58,633 nt of DNA, taken from NCBI GenBank assembly GCA_017592665.1, contig JAGFNW010000048.1, positions 1-58,633 of the forward strand, read 5' to 3'. Under the pieces are notes generated by a model. That model made no database searches and had not been told where the DNA came from. It saw only the letters and a program-made list of their open reading frames with translations. The position numbers and the translations under genes were made by a program. Below, piece after piece: positions 18,331-27,390 of this stretch. Source of the stretch: Streptosporangiaceae bacterium NEAU-GS5. GTDB taxonomy: Bacteria > Actinomycetota > Actinomycetes > Streptosporangiales > Streptosporangiaceae. Positions within the stretch are counted from its first letter, which is position 1, and every line of letters starts with the position of its first letter.

Positions 18331-18379
18331 TGTCAGGTGAATCCTGACGAACGTTATCTGTGTCAGGCGTATCCTGACA
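18331..18379. promoter_or_regulatory. Two TGTCAGG-N5-CCTGACA operators at the zinc-finger gene promoter
   Basis: Site 1 is TGTCAGG (18331-18337), five bases, then CCTGAC (18343-18348). Site 2 is TGTCAGG (18361-18367), five bases, then CCTGACA (18373-18379), a perfect palindrome. The sites start exactly 30 bases apart, about three helical turns, so a bound pair would face the same side. Read leftward, site 2 provides a TTGTCA -35-like hexamer about 18 bases before a TAACGT -10-like hexamer for the zinc-finger gene. A bound protein there would block RNA polymerase. Confidence 0.65.
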
Positions 18380-18432
18380 AGAGGATGGCTCGGGAACGGT
18401 CCCACTCGTCTTCCAGGGCTGGTGAGGCTAAT

Positions 18433-18455
18433 GTTCTGGTCAAACTGATCAGAAC
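18433..18455. promoter_or_regulatory. 23-bp palindrome upstream of the FHA gene
   Basis: Centred on 18444, nine of eleven base pairs are complementary; the outer arms GTTCTG and CAGAAC are perfect. It lies 41 bases before the FHA gene start and 54 bases from the TGTCAGG sites. Position and symmetry suit a repressor or activator site for the FHA gene. Confidence 0.5.
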
Positions 18456-18496
18456 TTGGGTAATGGGTGTATAGGCGCGCGGGGAGGGAGAGTTCT

Positions 18497-19828
18497 GTGA
18501 CTCAGGGTGCGGGGGTGGTACGTCCGCTGCCGGGGGAGGGCGTGGTCGCCCACTTGAACGGCCTGCTCATGGTCTGCGACGCGAAGGAGCGGGTGGTCGA
18601 AGACCTGCTCGCCGCGCTCCGCGACACGGCGCCCACAGGTGACGGCCGTCTGCTGGCCCGAAGGGCCGCCCAAATCCTCGCTCGCGCGATCGACGGCGAG
18701 CCCGCCAGCTGCGCCGTGGCCGGTCCGGCCGGCGGCGGCGTGGCCGTTCTGGTGAGCGGATCGGCCGCGGCGACCGTGACCGGCGCCGAGGGCGAGGTCC
18801 ACTTGTCCGGCGCCGACTCGCTCACATGGACCGACCGCCTCGTCGGCGGCCCGCTCAGCAAGATCGAGCTGCGGCTGCCCAACGCCGGATCGTCGAGCCC
18901 GTACGCGCGCCTCGACGGGGGGGTCGTGGCCGGAGCCGGGGTCGAGCTCGACCTCACTCAGGGCGGGGATCCGGCGTTCCGGATGCCGCCGCCTCCGGCG
19001 CAGTCTCAGCCCCAAGCCCAATCCCAGTTCGGGTCGTCCGGCCATCCCGAGACGATCTCCGCGCGCGAGCCTGTCGTGCCGCCCGGCCCCGGCGGCCTCG
19101 GCCCCTTCCCGCCCCCCGACGCCATGCCGCAGCCGGAGCCCCAGCCCGCCCAGCAGCAGTTCGAACCGGCTCCGCAGCAGCAGTTCGAGCCCTCTCCGCA
19201 GTTCGAGCCGGGCCCCGGCCGGCCCTATGAGCCGTTCGGGCCGCCGCCCCAGTTCGACCAGCCGTCGGGGCCGCAGGCCGCGGTCTCCGCGCCGCCGGTC
19301 GATGACGTCAGCGAGTCCACCCAGCTCGACTCCACGCCCGAGCCTGAGCCGGCCGCCATGGTCTATGGCGTCGACTGCAAGAACGAGCACTTCAACGACC
19401 CCCGCGCGTCCTACTGCGCGGTGTGCGGGGTGGCGCTGCCGCAGCGGCAGCTCGTGCCGTACAAGGGGGCCAGGCCATCTCTCGGGGCGCTGCTGCTGGA
19501 CGACGGCATGCAGTTGCGGCTCGACACCGACTACATCCTCGGCCGCGACCCCGACCGGGCCGCCGAGGTGCAGTCGGGCGAGGCGCGCCCGGCGCGGGTG
19601 ACCAGCCCCGACGGCTCGGTCTCGCGGCGGCACCTGCGGATCGCCCTCGACGGGTGGGACGTGAACCTCGTCGATCTGGGCTCGGTCAACGGCACCCAGA
19701 TCCAGCCGCCCGGCGACCCCAACTTCTACGACATCCCGCCCAACGAGGCCGTGCCCATCGTGCCCGGCACGACCGTCCGCATCGGCGTGTCACGCACCAT
19801 GCGCTACGAGCCTCACCGCGACTCCTGA
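18497..19828 (+). CDS. FHA-domain protein with zinc ribbon and Pro/Gln-rich linker
   Basis: A 443-residue protein. I start it at the GTG at 18497, six bases after GGGAGGGAG. An N-terminal helical/beta domain (to about 155) is of unknown type. A Pro/Gln-rich low-complexity linker follows with repeated QQFEP units. Then comes a zinc-ribbon-like segment with Cys pairs (CKNEHF and CAVCG). The C-terminal forkhead-associated domain contains GRDPDRA, SVSRRHLRI and LGSVNGTQI, the phosphothreonine-binding hallmarks. It probably reads Ser/Thr kinase signals; no kinase is in this window. Confidence 0.88.
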   Translation: MTQGAGVVRPLPGEGVVAHLNGLLMVCDAKERVVEDLLAALRDTAPTGDGRLLARRAAQILARAIDGEPASCAVAGPAGGGVAVLVSGSAAATVTGAEGEVHLSGADSLTWTDRLVGGPLSKIELRLPNAGSSSPYARLDGGVVAGAGVELDLTQGGDPAFRMPPPPAQSQPQAQSQFGSSGHPETISAREPVVPPGPGGLGPFPPPDAMPQPEPQPAQQQFEPAPQQQFEPSPQFEPGPGRPYEPFGPPPQFDQPSGPQAAVSAPPVDDVSESTQLDSTPEPEPAAMVYGVDCKNEHFNDPRASYCAVCGVALPQRQLVPYKGARPSLGALLLDDGMQLRLDTDYILGRDPDRAAEVQSGEARPARVTSPDGSVSRRHLRIALDGWDVNLVDLGSVNGTQIQPPGDPNFYDIPPNEAVPIVPGTTVRIGVSRTMRYEPHRDS

Positions 19829-19852
19829 CGGCGGCCTTCCGCGAGCCCGCCG

Positions 19853-20968
19853 CTACGCGTCCGCGTGCGGCGGGGGTTTGACGAGCGACCACTGGACGTC
19901 GTCGAGCCGGGTGCCGTCCGGGCCTGGGAACAGGCCCTTCACGAGCGCCTCGTGGGTGAATCCGACCCGCTGGAGCACCCGCTGGGAGACGAGGTTGTCC
20001 GGGTCGGTGCTCGCGTAGAGCCGGCCGATGCCCGTCTCCTGGAAGACCCAGTCGACCAGCAACCGCACCGCGCGCGTCATGATGCCGCGGCCCCGATAGC
20101 GCGTGGCCAGCATGTAGCCGATCATGGCCTGCCCCAGCTCGGCCTGGACGAAGGTGAGCTGGAGATGCCCGGCGAGCGCGCCGGTCGGCGCGTCCCGCAC
20201 GCCGAGCTCTATCCGCTGCCCGGCCAGCCACCAGCTGAGCGCGCTCCGGCAGCGGTGCTCGACGGCGGACAGGTCGGGCCCTGAGGCGCCCACACTGTAC
20301 TGCGTGACCTCGGGATCCTCTGCGAGCGCGAAGAAGTCGGCCGTGTCGGCGTACGTCAGCGGCGAGAGCGTGACGACGCCATCGGACAGCTCGCCGCCGG
20401 GGAAGAACGGCAGGTAGGGCTTGATCGCGTCGCCCTGATCGCCGGCCAGCCGGGCGAACTGGACGAGATCCTGCCGGGAGCCGTCGCGGTGCAGCTCGGC
20501 GCCCCGGAGCACGCCCTCGTTGCGGTAGCCGGAGGCCAGGGCCACCTTCTGGGAGCCGATGTTCTCGACGTTGGCGAGGATCTCGATCCGGGGCACGCCC
20601 CGGGAGAACGCCCACGCCGTGATCGTGCGCACGGCCGCGGCGGCGACGCCCCGCGCGCGGGCCCAGGGGGCCACCCAGTAGCCGATCTCGCCGTTGCCCA
20701 GCCGGTCGGGTGGCTTGAGGCCCACCACGCCCACAAGGTCGTCTCTGGCGTCGGCGATCGCGAACTCGGCGCCTCCGGCCTTCCACGCCGCGGGGACCAC
20801 CTCGGTGAGGTAGAACATGGCGTCGGCCAGGCGGTACGGGCTGGGCATGAGGGGGAGGAACCGCGCGGTGACGGGGTCGTCGCACGCCCGGGCGACCACG
20901 TGCGCGTCCGACTCCATCGGCGGGCGCAACAGGAAGGGGCCAGCGGGGATCGGATCGCTCGGCAACAT
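19853..20968 (-). CDS. Tandem GNAT acetyltransferase (RimJ/RimL type)
   Basis: A 371-residue protein made of two GNAT domains. The first (about 10-175) opens LLRPPMESDAHVVARACDDP and has the acetyl-CoA loop around [12 protein letters not shown]. The second (about 198-365) opens VTLSPLTYADTADFFALAED and has the clearer loop RYRGRGIMTRAVRLL. Both end with the typical NxxSQRVLxxxGF segment. The second domain has the better conserved Arg/Gly loop, so the first may be structural or degenerate. Substrate unknown. It converges on the FHA gene with a 24-base gap. Confidence 0.85.
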   Translation of the reverse strand: MLPSDPIPAGPFLLRPPMESDAHVVARACDDPVTARFLPLMPSPYRLADAMFYLTEVVPAAWKAGGAEFAIADARDDLVGVVGLKPPDRLGNGEIGYWVAPWARARGVAAAAVRTITAWAFSRGVPRIEILANVENIGSQKVALASGYRNEGVLRGAELHRDGSRQDLVQFARLAGDQGDAIKPYLPFFPGGELSDGVVTLSPLTYADTADFFALAEDPEVTQYSVGASGPDLSAVEHRCRSALSWWLAGQRIELGVRDAPTGALAGHLQLTFVQAELGQAMIGYMLATRYRGRGIMTRAVRLLVDWVFQETGIGRLYASTDPDNLVSQRVLQRVGFTHEALVKGLFPGPDGTRLDDVQWSLVKPPPHADA

Positions 20969-21049
20969 CCCCCTTTGCTATCAGTTCTCCGGTGGGTCGA
21001 GCGAATCGGATTCCGCCAAGAGTCCGCCAGAGTGCGCTCATGGTCCCGA

Positions 21050-21055
21050 TAGCCT
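21050..21055 (+). promoter_or_regulatory. TAGCCT -10 hexamer, apparent leaderless start of trmI
   Basis: TAGCCT is followed by seven bases and then the ATG of trmI at 21063. No ribosome-binding site precedes the ATG. The distance would place the transcription start at or next to the start codon. Confidence 0.5.
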
Positions 21056-21062
21056 TGGGCGC

Positions 21063-21920
21063 ATGGGTTTTCGCAGGCACGGGCCGTTCCAGGTGGGCGA
21101 TCAGGTTCAGCTCACCGACCCCAAGAACAAGCGGCACACGATCACGTTGAAGCAGGATGGGGTGTTCCACACGCACAAGGGCGCCATCCCGCACTCTGAC
21201 CTGATCGGACAGCCCGAGGGATCCGTGGTCCGCTCGTCCGGCGGCACCCAGTATCTGGCGTTCCGGCACCTGCTCGCCGACTACACGCTGTCGATGCCGC
21301 GGGGCGCCGCGGTGGTCTATCCGAAGGACGCCGCGGAGATCGTCGCGATGGCCGACGTCTTCCCGGGCGCGCGCGTGGTCGAGGCCGGCGTAGGGTCGGG
21401 GGCGCTGACCTGCTTCCTGCTGCGCGCCGTGGGCGCGGAAGGGGCGGTCGTGTCGTACGAGCGGCGCGCCGACTTCGCCGAGGTGGCCGCGAGGAACGTG
21501 GAGAAGTTCTTCGGCGGCGAGGTCCCGTCGTGGCGGCTTGTGGTCGGCGACTTCGTGGCGGCCCTCGACGAGATCGACGTCGACCGGGTCATCCTCGACA
21601 TGCTCGCGCCGTGGGAATGTGTGGACGCGGCCGCGAAAGCACTGACACCGGGCGGCGTCATCTGTTGCTATGTGGCAACTACCACGCAATTGTCGCGAAT
21701 CGTGGAATCGCTCAGGGAGCACGGGAGTTTCACCGAGCCCCGCGCGTGGGAGACCCTGGTTCGCGACTGGCACGTCGAAGGCCTTGCCGTACGGCCCGAC
21801 CACCGGATGATCGGGCACACGGGATTCCTGGTGACGGCCCGGCGCATGGCGGACGGCGTCACGCCGCCGCCGCGGCGCAGGCGTCCTGCGAAGGGCGCGT
21901 ACGAGGAGGAGCGGGAATAG
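21063..21920 (+). CDS. trmI: tRNA (adenine-N1)-methyltransferase, position 58
   Basis: A 285-residue homologue of the well-studied mycobacterial TrmI. An N-terminal beta domain (to about 80) is followed by the S-adenosylmethionine fold with motif VVEAGVGSGALT. The active-site region reads VDRVILDMLAPWE. It methylates A58 in the T-loop of tRNA and works as a tetramer. The gene regularly sits just upstream of arc/mpa in actinobacteria, as here. A basic C-terminal tail (PPPRRRRPAK) is probably disordered. It appears to be transcribed as a leaderless message. Confidence 0.93.
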   Translation: MGFRRHGPFQVGDQVQLTDPKNKRHTITLKQDGVFHTHKGAIPHSDLIGQPEGSVVRSSGGTQYLAFRHLLADYTLSMPRGAAVVYPKDAAEIVAMADVFPGARVVEAGVGSGALTCFLLRAVGAEGAVVSYERRADFAEVAARNVEKFFGGEVPSWRLVVGDFVAALDEIDVDRVILDMLAPWECVDAAAKALTPGGVICCYVATTTQLSRIVESLREHGSFTEPRAWETLVRDWHVEGLAVRPDHRMIGHTGFLVTARRMADGVTPPPRRRRPAKGAYEEERE

Positions 21921-21940
21921 ACAAGGATGTTCCAGATGCT

Positions 21941-21958
21941 GACCGGTCTAAACCGGTC
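21941..21958 (+). terminator. Hairpin between trmI and arc
   Basis: GACCGGT (21941-21947) and ACCGGTC (21952-21958) form a perfect 7-bp stem with a 4-base loop. It starts 20 bases after the trmI stop. No T-tract follows, so it could equally be an operator for arc, 126 bases downstream. Confidence 0.45.
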
Positions 21959-22037
21959 CATAAAGTACTAAACACCGAACACCCAATGTAGCTACACGAA
22001 CACTGCCCGGCCAGGTTACGTTTGGCCGCCAGATAGG

Positions 22038-22043
22038 TAGGGT
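22038..22043 (+). promoter_or_regulatory. TAGGGT -10 hexamer for arc
   Basis: TAGGGT matches the TANNNT form used by many genes in this window. It lies 40 bases before the arc start, leaving room for a short leader with a strong ribosome site (AAGGAGGTGA at about 22068-22077). No clear -35 element is seen. Confidence 0.4.
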
Positions 22044-22083
22044 CTTGAGTAGTCGTTTCCGACTGGGAAGGAGGTGACGGGGC

Positions 22084-23847
22084 GTGGCAGCTCGCGACGA
22101 CGCAGAAGCTCGAGCCGCGCAGCGCGAACGGGAGGTCGCTGACCTCACAACACAGGTCTCCTTCTTGCAGGAAGAGATCACCGCGTTGCGCCGGAAGCTG
22201 GCCGAGTCCCCCCGGCAGGCCCGGGTCATCGAAGAGCGTCTCCACGAGGCGCAAGCGCAGGTGGCCGCTCTCACGAGTCAGAATGAACGCCTGGTCGCCA
22301 CCCTCAAGGAGGCCAGGGACCAGATAGTGGCGCTCAAGGAGGAGGTCGACCGGCTGGCTCAGCCTCCGTCCGGTTTCGGCGTCTTCCTCGAGGCCCGCGA
22401 TGACGGCACGATCGAGGTGTTCACCGGCGGCCGCAAGCTGCGGGTGAACGTCAGCCCCGCCGTCGACATCGACTCTCTCAAGCGTGGCCAGGAGGTCATG
22501 CTCAACGAGGCGCTCAACGTCGTCGAGGCCCTCGGCTTCGAAGACGTCGGCGAGATCGTCATGTTGAAGGAGCTGCTCGAAGACGGGCAGCGCGCGCTGG
22601 TCATCTCCCACGCCGACGAGGAGCGGGTGGTCAAGCTCGCCGAGTCGCTCCGCGAGTCGCCCATCCGCGCCGGCGACGCGCTCCTGCTGGAGCCGCGCTC
22701 CGGCTACGTCTACGAGCGCATTCCCAAGTCGGAAGTCGAGGAGCTGGTCCTGGAGGAAGTTCCAGACATCTCCTACAACGAGATCGGCGGTCTGTCCCGC
22801 CAGATCGAGCAGATCAGGGACGCCATCGAGCTGCCCTACCTGCACGCCGACCTGTTCCGCGAGCACAAGCTGCGCCCGCCGAAGGGCGTCCTGCTCTACG
22901 GCCCGCCCGGCTGCGGCAAGACGCTCATCGCCAAGGCGGTCGCCAACTCCCTCGCCAAGCAGGTGGCGGAGAAGACGGGCCAGTCCGGCAAGAGCTTCTT
23001 CCTCAACATCAAGGGCCCCGAGCTCCTGAACAAGTACGTGGGTGAGACCGAGCGGCACATCCGCTTGGTCTTCCAGCGTGCGAGGGAGAAGGCCTCCGAG
23101 GGCACCCCGGTGATCGTGTTCTTCGACGAGATGGACTCGATCTTCCGCACCCGAGGCTCGGGCGTCTCCAGCGACGTGGAGAACACCATCGTTCCCCAGC
23201 TGTTGTCGGAGATCGACGGTGTCGAGGGCCTGGAGAACGTCATCGTCATCGGCGCCTCCAACCGCGAGGACATGATCGACCCGGCGATCCTGCGGCCCGG
23301 CCGCCTGGACGTCAAGATCAAGATCGAGCGGCCGGACGCCGAGGCGGCCCGTGACATCTTCTCGAAGTACGTCATCAACGACCTGCCGTTGCACGGCGAC
23401 GACCTGGCCGAGCACGGCGGCAGCCGCGACGCCACGGTCGCCGCGATGATCCAGGCGGTCGTCGAGCGGATGTACAACGAGATCGAGGACAACCGCTTCC
23501 TCGAGGTCACCTACGCCAACGGCGACAAGGAGGTCCTCTACTTCAAGGACTTCAACTCGGGCGCGATGATCCAGAACATCGTCGACCGGGGCAAGAAGAT
23601 GGCGATCAAGCAGTTCCTCGACACGGGCCAGAAGGGCCTCCGGGTGGCTCACCTGCTCGCGGCCTGCGTCGACGAGTTCCGTGAGAACGAGGATCTGCCC
23701 AACACCACCAACCCCGACGACTGGGCTCGCATCTCCGGCAAGAAGGGCGAGCGGATCGTCTACATCCGCACGCTCGTGCAGGGCAAGACGGGCACCGAGG
23801 CCGGCCGTTCGATCGACACGGTGGCCAACACGGGCCAATACCTGTAA
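22084..23847 (+). CDS. arc: Proteasome-associated AAA ATPase (Mpa/ARC)
   Basis: A 587-residue AAA unfoldase that recognises pupylated proteins and feeds them into the 20S core. The GTG start at 22084 follows a near-perfect AAGGAGG site. The N-terminal coiled coil (about 5-90) is the Pup-binding region. It is followed by the tandem OB ring (about 95-240) and the AAA domain with Walker A GPPGCGKT (Lys279) and Walker B VFFDE (about 345-349). It ends GQYL, the conserved C-terminal tyrosine motif that docks into the proteasome. An intrinsic terminator follows. Confidence 0.97.
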   Translation: MAARDDAEARAAQREREVADLTTQVSFLQEEITALRRKLAESPRQARVIEERLHEAQAQVAALTSQNERLVATLKEARDQIVALKEEVDRLAQPPSGFGVFLEARDDGTIEVFTGGRKLRVNVSPAVDIDSLKRGQEVMLNEALNVVEALGFEDVGEIVMLKELLEDGQRALVISHADEERVVKLAESLRESPIRAGDALLLEPRSGYVYERIPKSEVEELVLEEVPDISYNEIGGLSRQIEQIRDAIELPYLHADLFREHKLRPPKGVLLYGPPGCGKTLIAKAVANSLAKQVAEKTGQSGKSFFLNIKGPELLNKYVGETERHIRLVFQRAREKASEGTPVIVFFDEMDSIFRTRGSGVSSDVENTIVPQLLSEIDGVEGLENVIVIGASNREDMIDPAILRPGRLDVKIKIERPDAEAARDIFSKYVINDLPLHGDDLAEHGGSRDATVAAMIQAVVERMYNEIEDNRFLEVTYANGDKEVLYFKDFNSGAMIQNIVDRGKKMAIKQFLDTGQKGLRVAHLLAACVDEFRENEDLPNTTNPDDWARISGKKGERIVYIRTLVQGKTGTEAGRSIDTVANTGQYL

Positions 23848-23890
23848 TCACCGTAAACGGCCTAAACGGGCACAGTCGGCGCGACTACCA

Positions 23891-23925
23891 AAAGGGGCCG
23901 CCTCCACCAGGAGGCGGTCCTTTTT
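23891..23925 (+). terminator. Intrinsic terminator after arc
   Basis: A 12-15 bp stem (AAAGG...CCGCCTCC with GGAGGCGG...CCTTT, loop ACCA) ends in TTTTT at 23921-23925. It is the best canonical terminator in the window and separates arc from the acyltransferase gene. Confidence 0.9.
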
Positions 23926-23941
23926 GTGCAAGGATGCCCGG

Positions 23942-25333
23942 GTGACATCCCCCCGCCCCAACCGCCGCACCACTCCCGGCCGTACCCCCTCCACCGGCCG
24001 TGCACCCGCGTCCGGCGGCGGGCCGCACGCCGGCGCGGAGGCCTTCACGGGCCGTTTCCACGGTGGCGGGCCGGAGCGAGTCGCGGAGGGATTTCACGCG
24101 AGCGTAGGGGCCGTGCCCGGAAGACGGAGCGAGACGGCCGGACCGGGGTCGACCGGACCAACGGCAGTTAACGGACCACGTGGGTTCACCGGGGCGAGCG
24201 AGGGCGGCGGCGGGCATTCGCGGCTGGCGGCCCTGGACCTGCTCCGGTTCCTTGCGGCGCTGTCGGTCATGGCCTTCCACTACTGCATCGCGTTCGCGTC
24301 GGTGTGGGGGGCGCGGCCGGCGACGCTGCTGCCCGCCATGGCCCACATCGCCCCGCTCGGCATCCTCGGCGTCGAGCTGTTCTTCGTCATCAGCGGCTTC
24401 GTCATCCTCATGAGCGTGTGGGGCCGCGGGCTGCGTCAGTTCGCCGTCTCGCGCTTCGTGCGGCTCTATCCGGCGTACTGGCTCAGCCTGGCCGCCGTGG
24501 CCCTCCTGTACGGCCTCACGGACGCCAAGGCGCTCGACCCCAAGCTGAGCCTCGGGGACTATCTGATCAACGCCACGATGGCCCAGCGGGCCTTCCCGGG
24601 GGTCTACGACGCGGTCGGGGTCTACTGGTCGCTCTGGGCGGAGCTCCGCTTCTACATCCTGATGGCGATTTTCCTGCTGATCGGCATCACCCTGCGCCGC
24701 GCGCAGGTTCTCATGGTCATCTGGCTGGCGGCGGCGGCCCTGACGTACGGGACGGCCAACAAGTGGCTGGACATGTTCCTGATGCCGCAGTACGCCCCCT
24801 ATTTCGTGGCGGGAATGGCGTTTTTCCTGATTTATCGGCATCGGGATTGGTTTGCATGGATTCTGGTGATGGCGGCGCTGCCGCTGGCGATCCGTGAATC
24901 GGTCGACAAGGTGGGCCGCCGGGTCAAACTCGTCGGCCACGACGCCATGCCGGTCGGCGACACCGCCGTCATCATCGCGGTGATCGTCATCTTCGTCCTG
25001 GTGGCCCTGGTCGCCTCGGGCGCGCTCGGCTGGATGCGCTGGCGCGGCCTGATCCTGCTCGGCGGCCTCACCTATCCGCTCTATTTGCTGCACTCCACGG
25101 TGGCCGTGGCCCTCATCCCGGCCCTCCGCGACAGCATGCCGCCCGGGGCCGTGCTCGCCCTCACCGCCGCGACCTCGATCGTGGCCGCCTTCCTGGTCTA
25201 TCGCCTCGTGGAACGTCCCCTCCAGCGCGCTCTCCGTCCCCGCCTCGAAGGACTCCTCGGCGTACGGCGTGGCCGGCGCGCCGCCAAAGGCCCTCAGGCG
25301 AATAATGCCGACAGTGCCGTAACTGTCTGGTAG
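23942..25333 (+). CDS. Membrane acyltransferase (acyltransferase_3 / OafA-like)
   Basis: A 463-residue protein if started at the GTG at 23942, which follows AAGGA by eight bases. The first ~93 residues are Pro/Gly/Arg-rich and look disordered. The membrane domain then begins with LAALDLLRFLAALSVMAFHY, whose Arg and His are characteristic of O-acyltransferases, and has about ten helices including the GFVILMSVW region. Such enzymes acylate sugars or cell-wall polymers. It lies between arc and dop, which normally are close neighbours, but has no evident link to pupylation. A start further downstream is possible. Confidence 0.82.
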   Translation: MTSPRPNRRTTPGRTPSTGRAPASGGGPHAGAEAFTGRFHGGGPERVAEGFHASVGAVPGRRSETAGPGSTGPTAVNGPRGFTGASEGGGGHSRLAALDLLRFLAALSVMAFHYCIAFASVWGARPATLLPAMAHIAPLGILGVELFFVISGFVILMSVWGRGLRQFAVSRFVRLYPAYWLSLAAVALLYGLTDAKALDPKLSLGDYLINATMAQRAFPGVYDAVGVYWSLWAELRFYILMAIFLLIGITLRRAQVLMVIWLAAAALTYGTANKWLDMFLMPQYAPYFVAGMAFFLIYRHRDWFAWILVMAALPLAIRESVDKVGRRVKLVGHDAMPVGDTAVIIAVIVIFVLVALVASGALGWMRWRGLILLGGLTYPLYLLHSTVAVALIPALRDSMPPGAVLALTAATSIVAAFLVYRLVERPLQRALRPRLEGLLGVRRGRRAAKGPQANNADSAVTVW

Positions 25334-25352
25334 CCGGGCATAGAGAAGGGGC

Positions 25353-25401
25353 TAGGCTCGGGATGTACGCAGGGAGGCATACGGCCATGGGGTGCGCATG
25401 A
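25353..25401 (+). promoter_or_regulatory. dop leader: -10 hexamer and mini-ORF overlapping the start codon
   Basis: TAGGCT (25353-25358) fits a -10 element. Downstream, GGGAGG (25371-25376) is well placed not for dop but for an ATG at 25387. That ATG reads four codons (MGCA) and stops at a TGA overlapping the dop ATG at 25398 (ATGA). This looks like translational coupling through a tiny leader ORF. An in-frame GTG at 25392 is the alternative dop start. Confidence 0.4.
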
Positions 25402-26915
25402 CGGTTCGGCGGGTGATGGGCATCGAGACCGAGTACGGCATCGCCGTGCCCGGTCAACCGGGTGCGAACGCGATGGTGACCTCTTCGCAGGTCGTCAACG
25501 CGTATCTCGCGGCCTCGGCCGCGCGCGCCCGCAGGGCCCGCTGGGACTTCGAAGAGGAGAATCCGCTGCGCGACGCGCGCGGGTTCGACCTGGCCAGAGA
25601 GGTGGCCGATCCAAGCCAGCTGACCGACGAGGATCTCGGGCTGGCCAATGTGATCCTCACCAACGGCGCCAGACTCTACGTCGACCACGCCCATCCCGAA
25701 TATTCCACGCCCGAGACGACCAATCCCCGGGCGGCCGTGATCTGGGACAAGGCGGGCGAGCGCGTCATGCACGACGCCGCCGTCCGGGCCTCGTCCATTC
25801 CCGGCAACGCCCCCATCCAGCTTTACAAGAACAACACCGACAGCAAGGGCGCCTCGTACGGCTGCCACGAGAATTACCTGATGCGGCGCGCCACGCCGTT
25901 CGCCGACATCGTCCGGCATCTGACGCCGTTCTTCGTGTCGCGGCAGGTGGTCTGCGGCGCCGGGAAGGTCGGCATCGGGCAGGATTCGCGCGGCGAAGGC
26001 TTCCAGCTCAGCCAGCGCGCCGACTTCTTCGAGGTCGAGGTCGGCCTGGAGACCACGCTCAAGCGCCCGATCATCAACACGCGCGACGAGCCGCACGCCG
26101 ACCCCGAGAAATATCGGCGGCTGCACGTCATCATCGGCGACGCCAACATGTCGGAGATCTCGACGTTCCTGAAGCTCGGCTCGACGGCGCTCGTCCTCGC
26201 CATGATCGAGGACGGATTCCTCACGGGCGACCTGTCGGTGGAGTCGCCGGTGGCGGCCCTGCGTGCGGTCTCCCACGACCCGACCTGCCGCTACGAGATC
26301 AGCCTGCGCAACGGCCGCAAGATGACGGCCGTGCAGCTCCAGATGGAATACCTGGAGCAGGCCCGCAAGTACGTCGAGGATCGCTACGGCGCCGGCGCCG
26401 ACGAGATGACCAAGGACGTGCTGAATCGGTGGGAGTCGGTCCTCACCCGCCTCGCCGAGGATCCGATGCAGCTGTCGCGTGAGCTCGACTGGGTGGCCAA
26501 ACTCGAGCTGCTCGAGGGCTACCGCACCCGCGACGGCCTGTCGTGGTCGCACCCGCGGCTGCAGCTGGTCGACCTGCAGTATGCCGACATCCGGCCCGAG
26601 CGCGGCCTCTACAACCGGCTGGTCGCGCGCGGCCGCATGCAGCGCCTGGTCACCGAGGACGACGTGCTGCGGGCCGTGGAGACGCCGCCCAACGACACGC
26701 GGGCCTACTTCCGGGGCCGCTGCCTGCGGCAGTACAGCGAGTCGGTGGCCGCCGCCTCCTGGGATTCGGTCATATTCGACATCCCGGGCCGCGAGTCGCT
26801 GCAGCGCGTGCCCACCTTGGAGCCGCTCCGCGGCACCAAGGCCCACGTGGGCGACCTGCTCGACCGCTGCAGGACCGCCGCCGACCTCGTGGCCGCCCTC
26901 ACCGGCGAGGGGTGA
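25398..26915 (+). CDS. dop: Depupylase / Pup deamidase Dop
   Basis: A 505-residue carboxylate-amine-ligase-like enzyme. The N-terminal GIETEYGI has the ATP/Mg-binding Glu10. The nucleophile region [13 protein letters not shown] has Asp96. Between them, residues about 42-80 form the Dop-loop insertion that distinguishes Dop from PafA. Further hallmarks are [19 protein letters not shown] and [10 protein letters not shown]. It hydrolyses the isopeptide bond between Pup and lysines. Since the pup gene here already encodes a C-terminal Glu, deamidation is not needed. An ATG overlapped by a mini-ORF stop was chosen as start. Confidence 0.96.
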   Translation: MTVRRVMGIETEYGIAVPGQPGANAMVTSSQVVNAYLAASAARARRARWDFEEENPLRDARGFDLAREVADPSQLTDEDLGLANVILTNGARLYVDHAHPEYSTPETTNPRAAVIWDKAGERVMHDAAVRASSIPGNAPIQLYKNNTDSKGASYGCHENYLMRRATPFADIVRHLTPFFVSRQVVCGAGKVGIGQDSRGEGFQLSQRADFFEVEVGLETTLKRPIINTRDEPHADPEKYRRLHVIIGDANMSEISTFLKLGSTALVLAMIEDGFLTGDLSVESPVAALRAVSHDPTCRYEISLRNGRKMTAVQLQMEYLEQARKYVEDRYGAGADEMTKDVLNRWESVLTRLAEDPMQLSRELDWVAKLELLEGYRTRDGLSWSHPRLQLVDLQYADIRPERGLYNRLVARGRMQRLVTEDDVLRAVETPPNDTRAYFRGRCLRQYSESVAAASWDSVIFDIPGRESLQRVPTLEPLRGTKAHVGDLLDRCRTAADLVAALTGEG

Positions 26916-26966
26916 GCGCGGCACCAGGCGTGTCCCGCCGCCAGGAGGGGCACCTCGATCGAGCGG

Positions 26967-27371
26967 TCACACCAGTGCGATGCCGAGGATGAGCGTGCCC
27001 GCGGCGAGGCTCGCCCCGCCCAGCACGGTCAGGCCGATCAGCTTGTTCGGACGGGTGTCCGACGGCCTGGCCACGGACAGGAAGAACCCCAGCGGCATCA
27101 GGATCGGCGCCGCCACGATCAGGATCCGGGCCAGCACCGCCATGCCGTCCGACAGGCCGGCCTGATCCAAGTACAGCAGCGCCACCAGCGAAAACAGGAC
27201 CAGCACGCCCGCGTGGGCATGCCCGGCGCGCCACAGGCCGCGCCGTACGGGATTGTCGAGGTAGCCGGGAATACCGCGCCCGATCAGCGTGAGCAGCGAC
27301 ACCCCGCCGAACGCGATGGTCGGCACGGTGATCAGCAGGATTCCTGCGGTGGTGAGGTTCGCGGGGGACAT
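26967..27371 (-). CDS. Small four-helix membrane protein
   Basis: A 134-residue protein starting ATG at 27371 after AAGGAG. Four transmembrane helices are evident (about 8-30, 50-69, 77-102, 110-133), with a conserved-looking GHAHAGVLVLFSLVALLYLD segment. I do not assign a function. It sits between dop and pup on the opposite strand, an interruption of the usual dop-pup pair. Its promoter region carries AT-rich palindromes typical of TetR-family control, but no regulator gene is adjacent. Confidence 0.75.
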   Translation of the reverse strand: MSPANLTTAGILLITVPTIAFGGVSLLTLIGRGIPGYLDNPVRRGLWRAGHAHAGVLVLFSLVALLYLDQAGLSDGMAVLARILIVAAPILMPLGFFLSVARPSDTRPNKLIGLTVLGGASLAAGTLILGIALV

Positions 27372-27390
27372 CAGGGGGACTCCTTCGACT

